Shown: positions 56,191-64,000 of the stretch, piece after piece
Layout: each line of letters starts with the position of its first letter
Numbering within the stretch: the stretch's first letter is position 1
Source: Paenibacillus albicereus
GTDB lineage: Bacteria > Bacillota > Bacilli > Paenibacillales > Paenibacillaceae
Assembly (NCBI RefSeq): GCF_012676905.1
Contig: NZ_CP051428.1
Coordinates: 735,001-799,000 of the forward strand
DNA: 64,000 nucleotides
Direction of reading: 5' to 3'
Position numbers and translations under genes: made by a program
The notes under the pieces: generated by a model
What the model saw: the letters and a program-made list of their open reading frames with translations, nothing else
What the model was told of the DNA's origin: nothing
Databases searched by the model: none

Positions 56191-56345
56191 CGCTTAGACG
56201 CCCATTTTGCTTAACTTCATCATGCTAACGACTCCTTATGCGCTTAGACGCCCATTCTGCCGTGCTTCAAATTGCCAACGACTCCACATGCGCTTAGACG
56301 CCCCGATGACCTCGTTTCCCCCCGATTTTACGCATGTTTTCGATT
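56191..56345. repeat. 50-bp direct repeats in the gap before the DUF4166 gene
   Basis: CGCTTAGACGCCC recurs at 56191, 56241 and 56291, exactly 50 bp apart. The first two units are similar along their length (CCAACGACTCC / CTAACGACTCC near their ends), the third only at its start, and a partial copy GCGCTTAGAC precedes at 56181. The rest of the 360-base gap has no gene. Confidence 0.85.
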
Positions 56346-56457
56346 TTAAGCGTTTCACCCGTCGCTACAAGTTTGCATAAGCCCTTTCAGGCCTTCTAAC
56401 GAGCTGATTCGTCGCAAGCTTCCGGCGCCTTCCACTCTCTTCGAAAGGAGATTCCCC

Positions 56458-57312
56458 ATGATTCGTCTTCCCGCCGATTTCACCGCCTCGAGCGCTTCGC
56501 GCGGCGTCGCTGCGCTCGCTCCGGGCAACCGTCTTCATTCCGACGCTATGCCGGACTCCGTCATCCTCCTGTCGACTCCCGCTGCTCCCGATGCTCCCGA
56601 CGCGCAGCGAGTCCCCTTCGGGCTGGACGAACACCCGCGCTCCATCTACGAGCGGGCGCTCGGCCCCCGCTTCGCGGAGCTCCATCCGCGCATCCGCGAG
56701 CGGTTCTCGCTGCACAGCCGTTCGGGGCTGGCCGCGGTCGGCACCGGCGTCATGCACGAGGTTTGGCATAACCGGCTGGCCGCCCTTCCTCTTTGCATCG
56801 GGACGACCCGCCACATCATGTTCCCGCAGAGCGGCCGCGACGTGCCGTTCACGATCCGCAACTACGCCTACCGCGACCGCCTCGGCCGCGAGACGGTCAC
56901 CTGGATCCGCTCGTTCCGCTTCGGCCGGCAGGAGCGCCGCTTCGACGCGACGATGATCTTCAGCCGCGAGCGCGGCTGCATCGTCGACTATCTCGGCAAC
57001 CGCCAGCATCTGGCGGTGGACATCGAGGCGGAGCCTTCGGAGAGGGGCGGCATCCGCATCCGCTCCGGCGCGCAGCGCTTTTACGAGGGCTGGCTCGGCT
57101 TCCGGTTCCCGGAGCTGCTGACGGGCGTGGCCGACGTGCATGAATGGTACGACGAAAGAGCCTGCCGCTTCCGCATCGAGGTGCGGGTGCGCAATCGGCT
57201 GCTGGGGGACGTGTTCCGCTATGACGGCAGCTTCGCGAACGAGCTGATGGAGATCGGCCAGGCGCCTCCGCCTGCAGACGTGCTGCCGCTTCGCACCGAA
57301 GGCCGCGAGTAG
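56458..57312 (+). CDS. DUF4166-domain protein
   Basis: 284 residues, soluble. The core from about residue 60 has the DUF4166 pattern: SIYERALGPRFAELHPRIRE at the N-terminal side, then GTGVMHEVWHNR, REDVPFTI-like GRDVPFTIRNYAYRDRLGRE, TWIRSFRFG and a C-terminal YFRIEVRVRN-like strand (FRIEVRVRNRLLGDVFRYDG). Function unknown; the domain often lies with DCC and DoxX-like genes, as here. The first 50 residues are a poorly conserved Ala/Pro-rich leader. AAAGGAGA precedes ATG. Confidence 0.75.
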   Translation: MIRLPADFTASSASRGVAALAPGNRLHSDAMPDSVILLSTPAAPDAPDAQRVPFGLDEHPRSIYERALGPRFAELHPRIRERFSLHSRSGLAAVGTGVMHEVWHNRLAALPLCIGTTRHIMFPQSGRDVPFTIRNYAYRDRLGRETVTWIRSFRFGRQERRFDATMIFSRERGCIVDYLGNRQHLAVDIEAEPSERGGIRIRSGAQRFYEGWLGFRFPELLTGVADVHEWYDERACRFRIEVRVRNRLLGDVFRYDGSFANELMEIGQAPPPADVLPLRTEGRE

Positions 57313-57630
57313 CGCGCCGGAGCTCGGCCTTATCTTCTGTCGTTCGGCTCGCTGTTCTCCTGCTGCTTACAGCCGTTTCGCCCGCCATCGGTCCTGCTGC
57401 CGAGCTCGCTCGCTGTTCTTCTCCTCCTTCCAATCGACCTTCTTCCCGCCGCTGCGCTCGCCGCGCTGGCTCCGCTCCTTCCGCTATAGTCGTTTTTGCC
57501 CTGCACCTCCTCTTCCTTGGAAGGGGAGGTTCGTTTACGATGGTAGGAAAGCCGGACAGCGGTCCGTTCTCGGCCTTCCGCCGCCCTCGGCATCCGCGTG
57601 TCCCATCCTATGACGACAGGAGAATCCCTC
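57313..57630 (+). other. Pyrimidine-rich spacer with a hairpin
   Basis: About 320 bases without a gene, rich in C and T on this strand. CCTCCTCTTC, four bases, GAAGGGGAGG (57506-57530) forms an imperfect hairpin, and TATAGT at 57485-57490 could be a -10 box. Nothing more was seen. Confidence 0.4.
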
Positions 57631-58707
57631 ATGGAAGCTAGCGTATCGATTCTGTTCACCGCCGATATCCTCGCCCGAGCCGCCGAAGCGTTCGGGCTGT
57701 CGGGAGAGCCTGCCAAGCTGGGCGACTTCGAAAACTACCTCTTCGAGCTGCAGGACCATTCGGGAGAGCCGGCAATTCTCCGCCTCACCCACAGCAGCCA
57801 CCGCAGCGCGGCGCAGCTGGAGGAGGAGCTGCGCTGGCTCCGCCATCTGGCCGCTTCGGATCTGGCCGCGGACGTCGCCGCCTGCGTGCCCGCGCTCTCC
57901 GGCGAATGGGTCGTGCCGCTGGAGGCCGCGGACGGCAGCGAGTTCTTTGCCAGTCGGTTCCGCAAGGCGCCGGGCGCACGCGCCGCCGCCGGCCCGGACG
58001 GCTGGAATCCGGCGCTCGTGCGCGAGTGGGGCGCCGTCACCGGCCGCCTGCACCGGGCCAGCGCCTCGTATGAAGCCGTTCAGCCGAGGCAGCATTGGCA
58101 GGAGGAGGAGCTGACCGCGAACCGCGGACACTACCTTGCCGGCGAGCCGGAGCTGCTGAGCCGGTTCGATGCCGTTTTCGAGGAGCTGGAGCGGCTGCCT
58201 CGCTCGGACAGCAGCTACGGCCTTATCCACGGCGATATCCACCACGGCAACTTCCATGCGCATGAAGGCAAGCTGACCGTGTTCGACTTCGATGACGCGG
58301 AGTACAACTGGTTCGTGCATGATCTGGCGATTCCGCTGTACTACGCGCTCAGCGGAGCGGCGGTCCAGCAGCTGCCGGAGGACGAGCGCGAGGCGTATGC
58401 GGCTGCTTTTTTCCGTCCGTTCTATGAAGGCTACGCCTCCGAGCACGAGCTGGACCTGGACTGGCTGGAGCGGGTGGGGCTGTTCATGCGGATGAGGGAC
58501 CTCGTTCTCTACACCGTGCTGGCCAAGAAGCTCGACGAGTCGGAAAAGGTCGGCCGCATGGCCGACTGGATCGCCGAGATCCGCGCCCGCATCGTCGCCG
58601 GCGAGCCGATCTCCAAGCTCGACTTCCGCGCGCTGGCGGGAGAAGCGGCCGCAGCATCGCCGGAGGCGGCGTTTTTCGCGGAGATCCTGGAGCGGGAGTC
58701 GAACTAG
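57631..58707 (+). CDS. Aminoglycoside phosphotransferase-fold protein (APH/ChoK-like kinase)
   Basis: 358 residues with the kinase-like fold. The Brenner motif reads LIHGDIHHGNFHAHEGKL (catalytic D in HGD, about residue 205) and the metal motif VFDFDDAEYNWFVHDLA follows 15 residues later. It resembles SrkA/YihE and spore-coat CotS-type kinases, so the substrate may be a small alcohol or a protein Ser. The ATG behind CAGGAGA is used; an upstream in-frame ATG has no ribosome site. Confidence 0.82.
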   Translation: MEASVSILFTADILARAAEAFGLSGEPAKLGDFENYLFELQDHSGEPAILRLTHSSHRSAAQLEEELRWLRHLAASDLAADVAACVPALSGEWVVPLEAADGSEFFASRFRKAPGARAAAGPDGWNPALVREWGAVTGRLHRASASYEAVQPRQHWQEEELTANRGHYLAGEPELLSRFDAVFEELERLPRSDSSYGLIHGDIHHGNFHAHEGKLTVFDFDDAEYNWFVHDLAIPLYYALSGAAVQQLPEDEREAYAAAFFRPFYEGYASEHELDLDWLERVGLFMRMRDLVLYTVLAKKLDESEKVGRMADWIAEIRARIVAGEPISKLDFRALAGEAAAASPEAAFFAEILERESN

Positions 58708-58777
58708 CTTTTGGGAACAAAGGCTGCGCGCTTCGCAAAGGAGCATCGTGCTTGGCCTCTCATGTTCCATGCCGAAT

Positions 58778-59009
58778 CCAAGGCATAAACCTGCCCTGGA
58801 TCCGGCGATTCGGCCCATCGGGCCGGATCCAAGGCACAAATCTGCCTTGGATCCGGGTTAATCCGGCTCAACGGCCACAACCAAGGCACAAACCTGCCCT
58901 GGATCCGGGAATTCGGCCGTACGGGCCACAACCAAGGCACAAACCTGCCCTGGATCCGGGAATCCGGCCGAACGGCTCCAACCAAGGCACACGCGTGCCT
59001 TGGTTTTTT
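58778..59009 (+). repeat. 50-52-bp repeats of terminator-like hairpins, ending in a true terminator
   Basis: CCAAGGCA recurs at 58778, 58829, 58881, 58932 and 58982. In each unit it can pair with TGCCCTGG or TGCCTTGG about six bases on. Only the last unit (58982-59009) is followed by TTTTTT, making an intrinsic terminator for the phosphotransferase gene. Neither strand has a supported frame here. Confidence 0.88.
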
Positions 59010-59241
59010 GCCATGCCCTTCCAGCCTAGTACAGCTGCCTCGCGTCCAGCCTTGACCGCGGCAAAAGAAAACGCCGCGCTGAAAGCGACCTGCCGCCTTC
59101 GCCCCGATAGGCGAAAGAACCCGATCAAGCAGCACCGCCGCCCGCTCCCGCCCGGCCAATCTTTTATTTCTAAGATAGAGTTGGGGTATACTGGATGAAT
59201 AGGAATAGAGGTCATCATCCGGGAGGTGCTCCGCCTTACTC

Positions 59242-60966
59242 ATGGACAAGGTTCTGTCATCGCTGGGCAAGTACCGGCTGTCGGCCGGCGTCGCCCTCTT
59301 CATGATGCTGCTGGAGCTGGCCGTGGAGCTCTCGCAGCCGTTCATCATCTCGCGCATCATCGACGCGGGCATCCGCGCCGGCGACAGCGGCGTCGTCTGG
59401 ATGTGGGGCGGCGTGCTGGCCGGGGGCGCGCTGCTGGCGTTCGCGGCGGGCATCATCGGCTCCTACTACGCGGCCTATGCCGCCCAAGGCTTCGGCTACG
59501 ACCTGCGCGAGCGGCTGTACGCCAAGGTGCAAAGCTTCGCCTTCGAGACGTTCAGCCGCTTCGCCTCCTCCTCGCTCATCACCCGCCTGACCGGCGACGT
59601 GAGCCAGGTGCAGGAGACGATCTTCATGGCGCTGCGCTTCATGACGCGCATTCCGCTCGTCGTGGCTGGAAGCGTCATCATGGCGATGATCGTCAACGTC
59701 AAGCTCGGCCTCATGCTGGCGGCGAGCGTGCCGCCCCTGCTGCTGTTCGTCTGGTGGATGATCCGGCGCGCGGGGCGCGTGTTCCAGGCGGTGCAGCAGC
59801 GGCTCGACCGGGTCAACGGCGTCATTCAGGAAAATCTGACCGGCATCCGCCTCATCCGCGTCTTCGTCCGCATGGACCAGGAGAACCGCCGCTTCCGCGA
59901 GGCGAGCGGCGAGCTCATGCGCGGCACCGTCGGCGCGCTGCGGCTCACCGAGACGACGCTGCCGTTCATCATGCTGCTCGTCAACGCCGCGATCATCGCC
60001 ATCCTCTGGTTCGGACGGCTCGACATCGCGTCGGGCGCGGCGACCGAGGGCGAGACCGTCGCCGTCGTCAACTACGCGCTGCGCACGATCGGCGCGATGA
60101 GCATGCTGGCGTGGATCGCCGCCATGTTCTCGCGCGCGGGCGCCTCGGCGGGCCGCATCCGCGAGGTGCTGCGAGCCGGCGAAGCCGCATCCGGCGCCGA
60201 GCGCGCGGGCGTCGAGCCGCTCGCCGGCGCGGATGTCGAGTTCAACCATGTCTCCTTTACCTATCCGGACAGCGACCGGGCGACGCTGGAGGACATCTCG
60301 TTCCGCGCGCCGGCCGGCGCGCGGATCGCGATTCTCGGCGCGACCGGCTCCGGCAAGTCGGCGCTCGCCCAGCTGCTGCTGCGGCTGTACGACGCGGACG
60401 CAGGCGAGGTGCGCGTCGGCGGCACCGACGTGCGTCGGCTCGACGTGAGCTCGCTGCGCGGGAGCATCGGGTACGTGCCGCAGGAGGCGGTGCTGTTTTC
60501 CGGGACGGTGCGGGACAACATCGCCTGGGGGCGCCCCGAGGCGACCGACGCGCAGATCGCCGAGGCCGCCCGCGCGGCGCAGCTGCACGAGACGATCCTG
60601 AACCTGCCGAACGGCTACGGGACGCGCCTCGGCCAGCGCGGCGTCAACCTGTCCGGCGGGCAGAAGCAGCGGCTGTCGATCGCCCGCGCGCTCGTGCGCG
60701 AGCCGCAGCTGCTCGTCCTCGACGACAGCACGAGCGCGCTCGACGTCAAGACCGAGGCCGCGCTGCTCGGCGAGCTCGAGGCGCTGCGCTGCACGACGTT
60801 CCTCATCACCCAGAAGATCGCCTCGACCGCTTCGGCGGATCTCATCCTGCTGCTCGACGAGGGGCGCCTGATCGCCTCCGGCACGCATGCGGAGCTACTG
60901 CGCGGCTCCAGCCTGTACCGCCGCATCGTCGAGTCGCAAGCGGGAAAGGAGGCGCGCCATGCGTGA
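59242..60966 (+). CDS. Second heterodimeric ABC exporter, subunit 1 (degenerate catalytic site)
   Basis: 574-residue half-transporter: six helices (about 12-300), nucleotide-binding domain with Walker A GATGSGKSA (366-374), signature LSGGQKQR and Walker B LLVLDDSTSALD, where D495 replaces the catalytic Glu. This matches subunit 1 of the exporter at 27311 and the YfiB/BmrC type. Upstream, GGGAGG is 15 bases from the ATG, and TATACT at 59187-59192 may be the -10 box. It overlaps subunit 2 by eight bases. Substrate unknown. Confidence 0.9.
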   Translation: MDKVLSSLGKYRLSAGVALFMMLLELAVELSQPFIISRIIDAGIRAGDSGVVWMWGGVLAGGALLAFAAGIIGSYYAAYAAQGFGYDLRERLYAKVQSFAFETFSRFASSSLITRLTGDVSQVQETIFMALRFMTRIPLVVAGSVIMAMIVNVKLGLMLAASVPPLLLFVWWMIRRAGRVFQAVQQRLDRVNGVIQENLTGIRLIRVFVRMDQENRRFREASGELMRGTVGALRLTETTLPFIMLLVNAAIIAILWFGRLDIASGAATEGETVAVVNYALRTIGAMSMLAWIAAMFSRAGASAGRIREVLRAGEAASGAERAGVEPLAGADVEFNHVSFTYPDSDRATLEDISFRAPAGARIAILGATGSGKSALAQLLLRLYDADAGEVRVGGTDVRRLDVSSLRGSIGYVPQEAVLFSGTVRDNIAWGRPEATDAQIAEAARAAQLHETILNLPNGYGTRLGQRGVNLSGGQKQRLSIARALVREPQLLVLDDSTSALDVKTEAALLGELEALRCTTFLITQKIASTASADLILLLDEGRLIASGTHAELLRGSSLYRRIVESQAGKEARHA

Positions 60967-63058
60967 CGGATGGCTCGAACCGTTCCGCGTTCCGAAGCCG
61001 GACACGGACGCCGTCGCATCCATGCCGGAGGCGGCGCAGGGCGGCGGCCACCGGGGCGGCATGCGTCCCAAGGCCCGCGCCAGGAACATGTCGGGCACGC
61101 TGCGCCGCCTGTGGGGGTACCTGGCGGAAAGCAAGCTCAAGCTGACGGCCGTGCTGGCGCTCGTCGCGCTCAGCTCGGGCCTCGCCCTGCTCGGGCCGTA
61201 CCTCGTCGGCCAGGCGGTCGACCTTTACCTCGATGAAGGCGCGGCGAAGGCGCCCGATTTTCCATGGGGATGGTTCCTGCTGCTGCTCGGCGGCGTCTAC
61301 GTGCTGACCTCGGCCGTCTCCTGGGCGCACAACGTCTGGATGATCTCGATCGCGCAGAAGACGGTGTACCGGCTGCGGACGGACCTGTTCGCGCATCTGC
61401 ACCGGCTGCCGATCCCGTTCTACGGACGGCGCCAGCAGGGCGAGATCATGAGCCGCCTGACCAACGACATCGAGAACGTCAGCGGCACGCTCAACAGCTC
61501 GGCGATCCAGATCTTCTCCAGCGTGCTGACGCTCGTCGGCACCGTCTCGGTCATGCTGTGGCTGAGCCCGCTCCTGACGCTGCTGACGTTCACGGTCGTG
61601 CCGCTCATGTTCCTCGGCATTCGCTGGATCACTCGGCGCACGGGTCCGCTGTTCAAGGTGCGGCAGCGCAGCCTCGGCGAGCTCAACGGCTACATCGAGG
61701 AGACGCTGTCCGGCCAGCGCATCATCAAGGCGTTCTCGCAGGAGGAGCGGGTGCAAGGCGAGTTCCGCGCTCGCAACGAAGGCATCCGCGCCGCCGGCTT
61801 CTGGGCGCAGACGATCTCCGGCTTCATCCCCAAGGTGATGAACAGCCTCAACAACCTGAGCTTCGCTATCGTCGCCGGCATCGGCGGCATTCTGGCCACC
61901 CGGGACGTCATCACGGTCGGCACGATCATCGTGTTCGCCGAGTATTCGCGCCAGTTCACGCGGCCGCTCAACGACCTGGCCAACCAGTGGAACACGCTGC
62001 TGTCGGCGATCGCGGGGGCGGAGCGGGTGTTCGAGATCATGGACGAGGACACGGAGGAAAAGGACGACGGCTCGGCGCAGCCGATCGAGCGCGTGGAAGG
62101 GGAAGTGCGGTTCGAGGACGTCGGCTTCGCGTACGACGAAGGCAAGCCGATCCTGTCTGGCGTCAGCTTTACGGCCCGGCCGGGCGAGATGATCGCGCTC
62201 GTCGGGCCGACCGGCGCGGGCAAGACGACGCTCATCAACCTGCTGTCGCGGTTCTATGAACCGACGGAGGGACGGATCCTGCTCGACGGGCGCGACCTGG
62301 CGTCGATCCGGCGCGACAGCCTGCGCTCGCACATGGCGTTCGTGCTGCAGGACTCGTTCCTGTTCGAAGGCACGATTCGCGAGAACATCCGCTACGGCCG
62401 GCTGGACGCCACCGACGCGGAGGTCGAGGAGGCGGCCAAGCTCGCCAACGCCCACAGCTTCATCGTGCGGCTCAAGGGCGGCTACGGCAAGCGGCTGAGC
62501 GCCGACGGCAGCGGCATCAGCAGCGGCCAGCGCCAGCTGCTCGCGATCGCGCGGGCGATCCTCGCGAATCCGTCGATGCTCGTGCTCGACGAGGCGACGA
62601 GCAGCATCGACACGGTGACGGAGATCAAAATCCAGGAAGGGCTGCAGCGGCTCATGCAGGGGCGCACGAGCTTTGTCATCGCGCACCGGCTCGGCACGAT
62701 CCGCGAGGCGGACCGCATCCTCGTGCTCAAGGACGGCCGCCTGCTGGAGCACGGCTCGCATGACGGGCTGCTGGCGCAGGACGGCTTCTACGCCGAGCTG
62801 TACCGCAGCACGCTGCGCGGCGAGTCGGTCGACAGCGCGAGCGAGGCGGCGGGAGGCCGGGCGGGGGAGGCGGGCCGAGGGCAAGCGGGGGAGGTAGGCG
62901 AGGGGCGGGAGCCGCAGAGCGAGTCCGCCGGCGCCGAGGCGGCGCTGCAGGAGGCGGCGGTGCCGCCGCGCTCCGCGGCTTCCTCGCCGGAGACGGCCGA
63001 GGCGGATGCGGAAGCGGAAGCCGCCGCCGCAGGCTCCACCTCTCGTCCCGCCAAATAA
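60959..63058 (+). CDS. Second heterodimeric ABC exporter, subunit 2 (catalytic Glu present)
   Basis: 699-residue partner half-transporter with Walker A GPTGAGKTT (416-424) and intact Walker B LVLDEATSS (D544-E545), but signature ISSGQRQL in place of LSGGQ. The consensus ATP site therefore pairs this Walker B with subunit 1's signature. After the fold ends near residue 620, about 80 residues of Ala/Gly/Glu-rich sequence follow (EAGRGQAGEVGEGREPQSES), absent from typical members. The ATG five bases after AAAGGAGG is the start; longer upstream reading lies inside subunit 1. Confidence 0.92.
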   Translation: MRDGWLEPFRVPKPDTDAVASMPEAAQGGGHRGGMRPKARARNMSGTLRRLWGYLAESKLKLTAVLALVALSSGLALLGPYLVGQAVDLYLDEGAAKAPDFPWGWFLLLLGGVYVLTSAVSWAHNVWMISIAQKTVYRLRTDLFAHLHRLPIPFYGRRQQGEIMSRLTNDIENVSGTLNSSAIQIFSSVLTLVGTVSVMLWLSPLLTLLTFTVVPLMFLGIRWITRRTGPLFKVRQRSLGELNGYIEETLSGQRIIKAFSQEERVQGEFRARNEGIRAAGFWAQTISGFIPKVMNSLNNLSFAIVAGIGGILATRDVITVGTIIVFAEYSRQFTRPLNDLANQWNTLLSAIAGAERVFEIMDEDTEEKDDGSAQPIERVEGEVRFEDVGFAYDEGKPILSGVSFTARPGEMIALVGPTGAGKTTLINLLSRFYEPTEGRILLDGRDLASIRRDSLRSHMAFVLQDSFLFEGTIRENIRYGRLDATDAEVEEAAKLANAHSFIVRLKGGYGKRLSADGSGISSGQRQLLAIARAILANPSMLVLDEATSSIDTVTEIKIQEGLQRLMQGRTSFVIAHRLGTIREADRILVLKDGRLLEHGSHDGLLAQDGFYAELYRSTLRGESVDSASEAAGGRAGEAGRGQAGEVGEGREPQSESAGAEAALQEAAVPPRSAASSPETAEADAEAEAAAAGSTSRPAK

Positions 63059-63100
63059 AGAACCAGCCGCCCCGGCAGGATGGGAGCGGCTGGTTCTTTT
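63059..63100 (+). terminator. Intrinsic terminator of the second exporter operon
   Basis: AGAACCAGCCGC (63059-63070) pairs with GCGGCTGGTTCT (63086-63097), then TTTT. The stem begins directly at the stop codon. Confidence 0.88.
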
Positions 63101-63149
63101 ATTTCCCTGCTCTCTGCCGGCGGACGAGAGAGCGGAGGAGGAGGCTGGC

Positions 63150-63284
63150 ATGCCAGCCGAGCAGGGCGAGAAGGATGAGGACGCCCAGCATCCAGGTACC
63201 GCGTTATCGGACGAAGAAGGCTCGCTTTTTAGGCCGATCTGGGAAAAATGTCTTTTTTCAACATGGCGCCGCCTGACAGCGTAG
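63150..63284 (+). CDS. Possible 44-residue small protein
   Basis: ATG behind GGAGGAGGAGG opens MPAEQGEKDEDAQHPGTALS and ends in CLFSTWRRLTA. The ribosome site is strong, but no homologue is known to me and the sequence has no clear domain. It may be chance. Confidence 0.2.
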   Translation: MPAEQGEKDEDAQHPGTALSDEEGSLFRPIWEKCLFSTWRRLTA

Positions 63285-63334
63285 GCTCGTCATCCCCGAG
63301 GTAAGAGGAAGAAAAAGGGAAAGGAGCGGCAGCC

Positions 63335-63640
63335 ATGACCATCCTCTACGGACTGATGTTCGTCTTTTCCATGCTCATCCTGGCGTATGCGATTCTGAAC
63401 CATCCTCGCAAAGGGGAGGCCGCGCTGTTCGCGCTCCTGCAGCTGCTGCTGCTGAACAGCGTCTATGCGGTGTATAAGATGATGGCGCTGAAGGGCTCGA
63501 CGGAAAGCGACAGCTACCTGGTCCTGTTCCAAACCGACTCCTCCGGAGCGGAGGGCGTCGCGCTGTTCTCCTTCGCTGCCGCCTTGCTGACGCTTGCGGC
63601 CTACATGGCGGCGCGGACGTCGCGAGCCAACGAGGGTTGA
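63335..63640 (+). CDS. Small three-helix membrane protein of unknown function
   Basis: 101 residues with hydrophobic segments YGLMFVFSMLILAYAIL, ALFALLQLLLLNSVYAVYKM and GVALFSFAAALLTLAAYMA. AAAGGAG lies nine bases before ATG. It is next to the exporter operon but after its terminator. Not recognised. Confidence 0.6.
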   Translation: MTILYGLMFVFSMLILAYAILNHPRKGEAALFALLQLLLLNSVYAVYKMMALKGSTESDSYLVLFQTDSSGAEGVALFSFAAALLTLAAYMAARTSRANEG

Positions 63641-63668
63641 AGCTCCGATGGGGACGCCCCGGCTGTCT

Positions 63669-63870
63669 AACGAAACGGGCGAGCGCTATTCGGCGATTTC
63701 GAGGTGTTTTTGGAAGCGAACGAAACGGAGAAGCGTTATTGGGTTGGAATGGCTCCGTTTGGGGCGGATTCGAAGGCAATAAGGCGTCATAGGTTCGTTA
63801 AACGTTTATGCGGCGAAATTTCGATGGGATAAGGCTTGTACGTTTCGTTAGCTGTTGAGGCGGTTGCTAG
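63669..63870. repeat. Diverged 50-bp periodic repeat near the window end
   Basis: GAGCGCTATT (63681), AAGCGTTATT (63731), AAGGCGTCAT (63781) and AAGGCTTGTA (63831) are spaced exactly 50 bp, and CGAAACGG occurs at 63671 and 63721 with CGAAGGCA at 63771. Four diverged units. The remaining bases to 64000 hold no recognised gene. Confidence 0.7.
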
Positions 63871-64000
63871 TTCGGCTGCCTACGCCGTGAAGCTCCGGTC
63901 GGGGGGCGCCGCGCACGCCATCGCGGGCCTCGCTGTCTCCGCCGTTGCGGCCGCTCGTCGTGAGCGGGAATATCCGGTGTTCCTGCCGTCCGCCTGCTGG

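Noticed and set aside
58704-59456. Proline/arginine-rich repeat protein on either strand of the 51-bp array
   Set aside because: The frame is open only because of the repeat; unit lengths of 50-52 do not keep one frame and no ribosome site is present.

Overview
The window is chromosomal DNA from a high-G+C, Gram-positive, spore-former-type Bacillota, most like Paenibacillus or a close relative. This rests on the Bacillus-type tRNA/rRNA sequences, the sigW-rsiW / cdaA-cdaR-glmM-glmS block with a glmS ribozyme, TGAAAC-N16-CGTA and TTGACA/TATAAT promoters, strong AGGAGG ribosome-binding sites and a Fur box. No phage, transposase or CRISPR array was seen. Much of the G+C-rich sequence is open in several frames, so starts were chosen by ribosome-binding site and family length.

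1-6400: the 3' end of a 5S rRNA, then tRNA-Ile, tRNA-Ala, a complete 23S rRNA, and two tRNA clusters (Asn-Thr-Glu-Val-Gln-Lys-Leu and Gly-Arg-Pro-Gly). The 5S lies upstream of the 23S and none follows it. Between the tRNA clusters is a Fur-box-controlled pair, a siderophore-uptake ATPase and a FhuF-like Fe-S reductase. 6600-17300: housekeeping genes: ppc, the envelope-stress pair sigW-rsiW (with a SigW-type promoter between them), c-di-AMP synthesis (cdaA-cdaR), and amino-sugar synthesis for the cell wall (glmM, ribozyme-controlled glmS).

17400-33700: accessory genes: an NmrA-type oxidoreductase, a TIMP/NTR-like secreted protein, acetyltransferases, a LysR-TetR-MFS strand, an acyl-CoA thioesterase, an amino-acid ABC transporter lacking its ATPase, then about 1.3 kb of three different tandem repeats that ends at the promoter of a MarR-controlled heterodimeric ABC exporter. 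After it comes a FusB-like EF-G-binding protein whose leader looks like a translation attenuator, then a LOG-family enzyme, a GNAT protein and an isochorismatase-fold hydrolase.

34000-51300: a small A+T-richer membrane protein, two multi-domain hybrid histidine kinases without a DNA-binding output, a YhhN membrane protein, cytochrome bd oxidase (cydAB), an M20 peptidase, an SRPBCC protein under an operator-overlapped promoter, an acyl-CoA ligase with a cre-like site, azlCD, a tubby/LURP-one-like protein, a small beta-gamma-crystallin-like protein, a MOSC protein and a divergent PRPP synthetase.

51700-64000: a two-component system (sensor kinase plus NarL-type regulator), a DCC thiol oxidoreductase, an SRPBCC/DoxX-like membrane protein with an in-frame 39-bp repeat, a DUF4166 protein, a phosphotransferase and a second heterodimeric ABC exporter. 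Intergenic tandem repeats with periods of 50-52 bp but unrelated sequences occur at four separate places; this and the EF-G-binding leader are the least expected things here.
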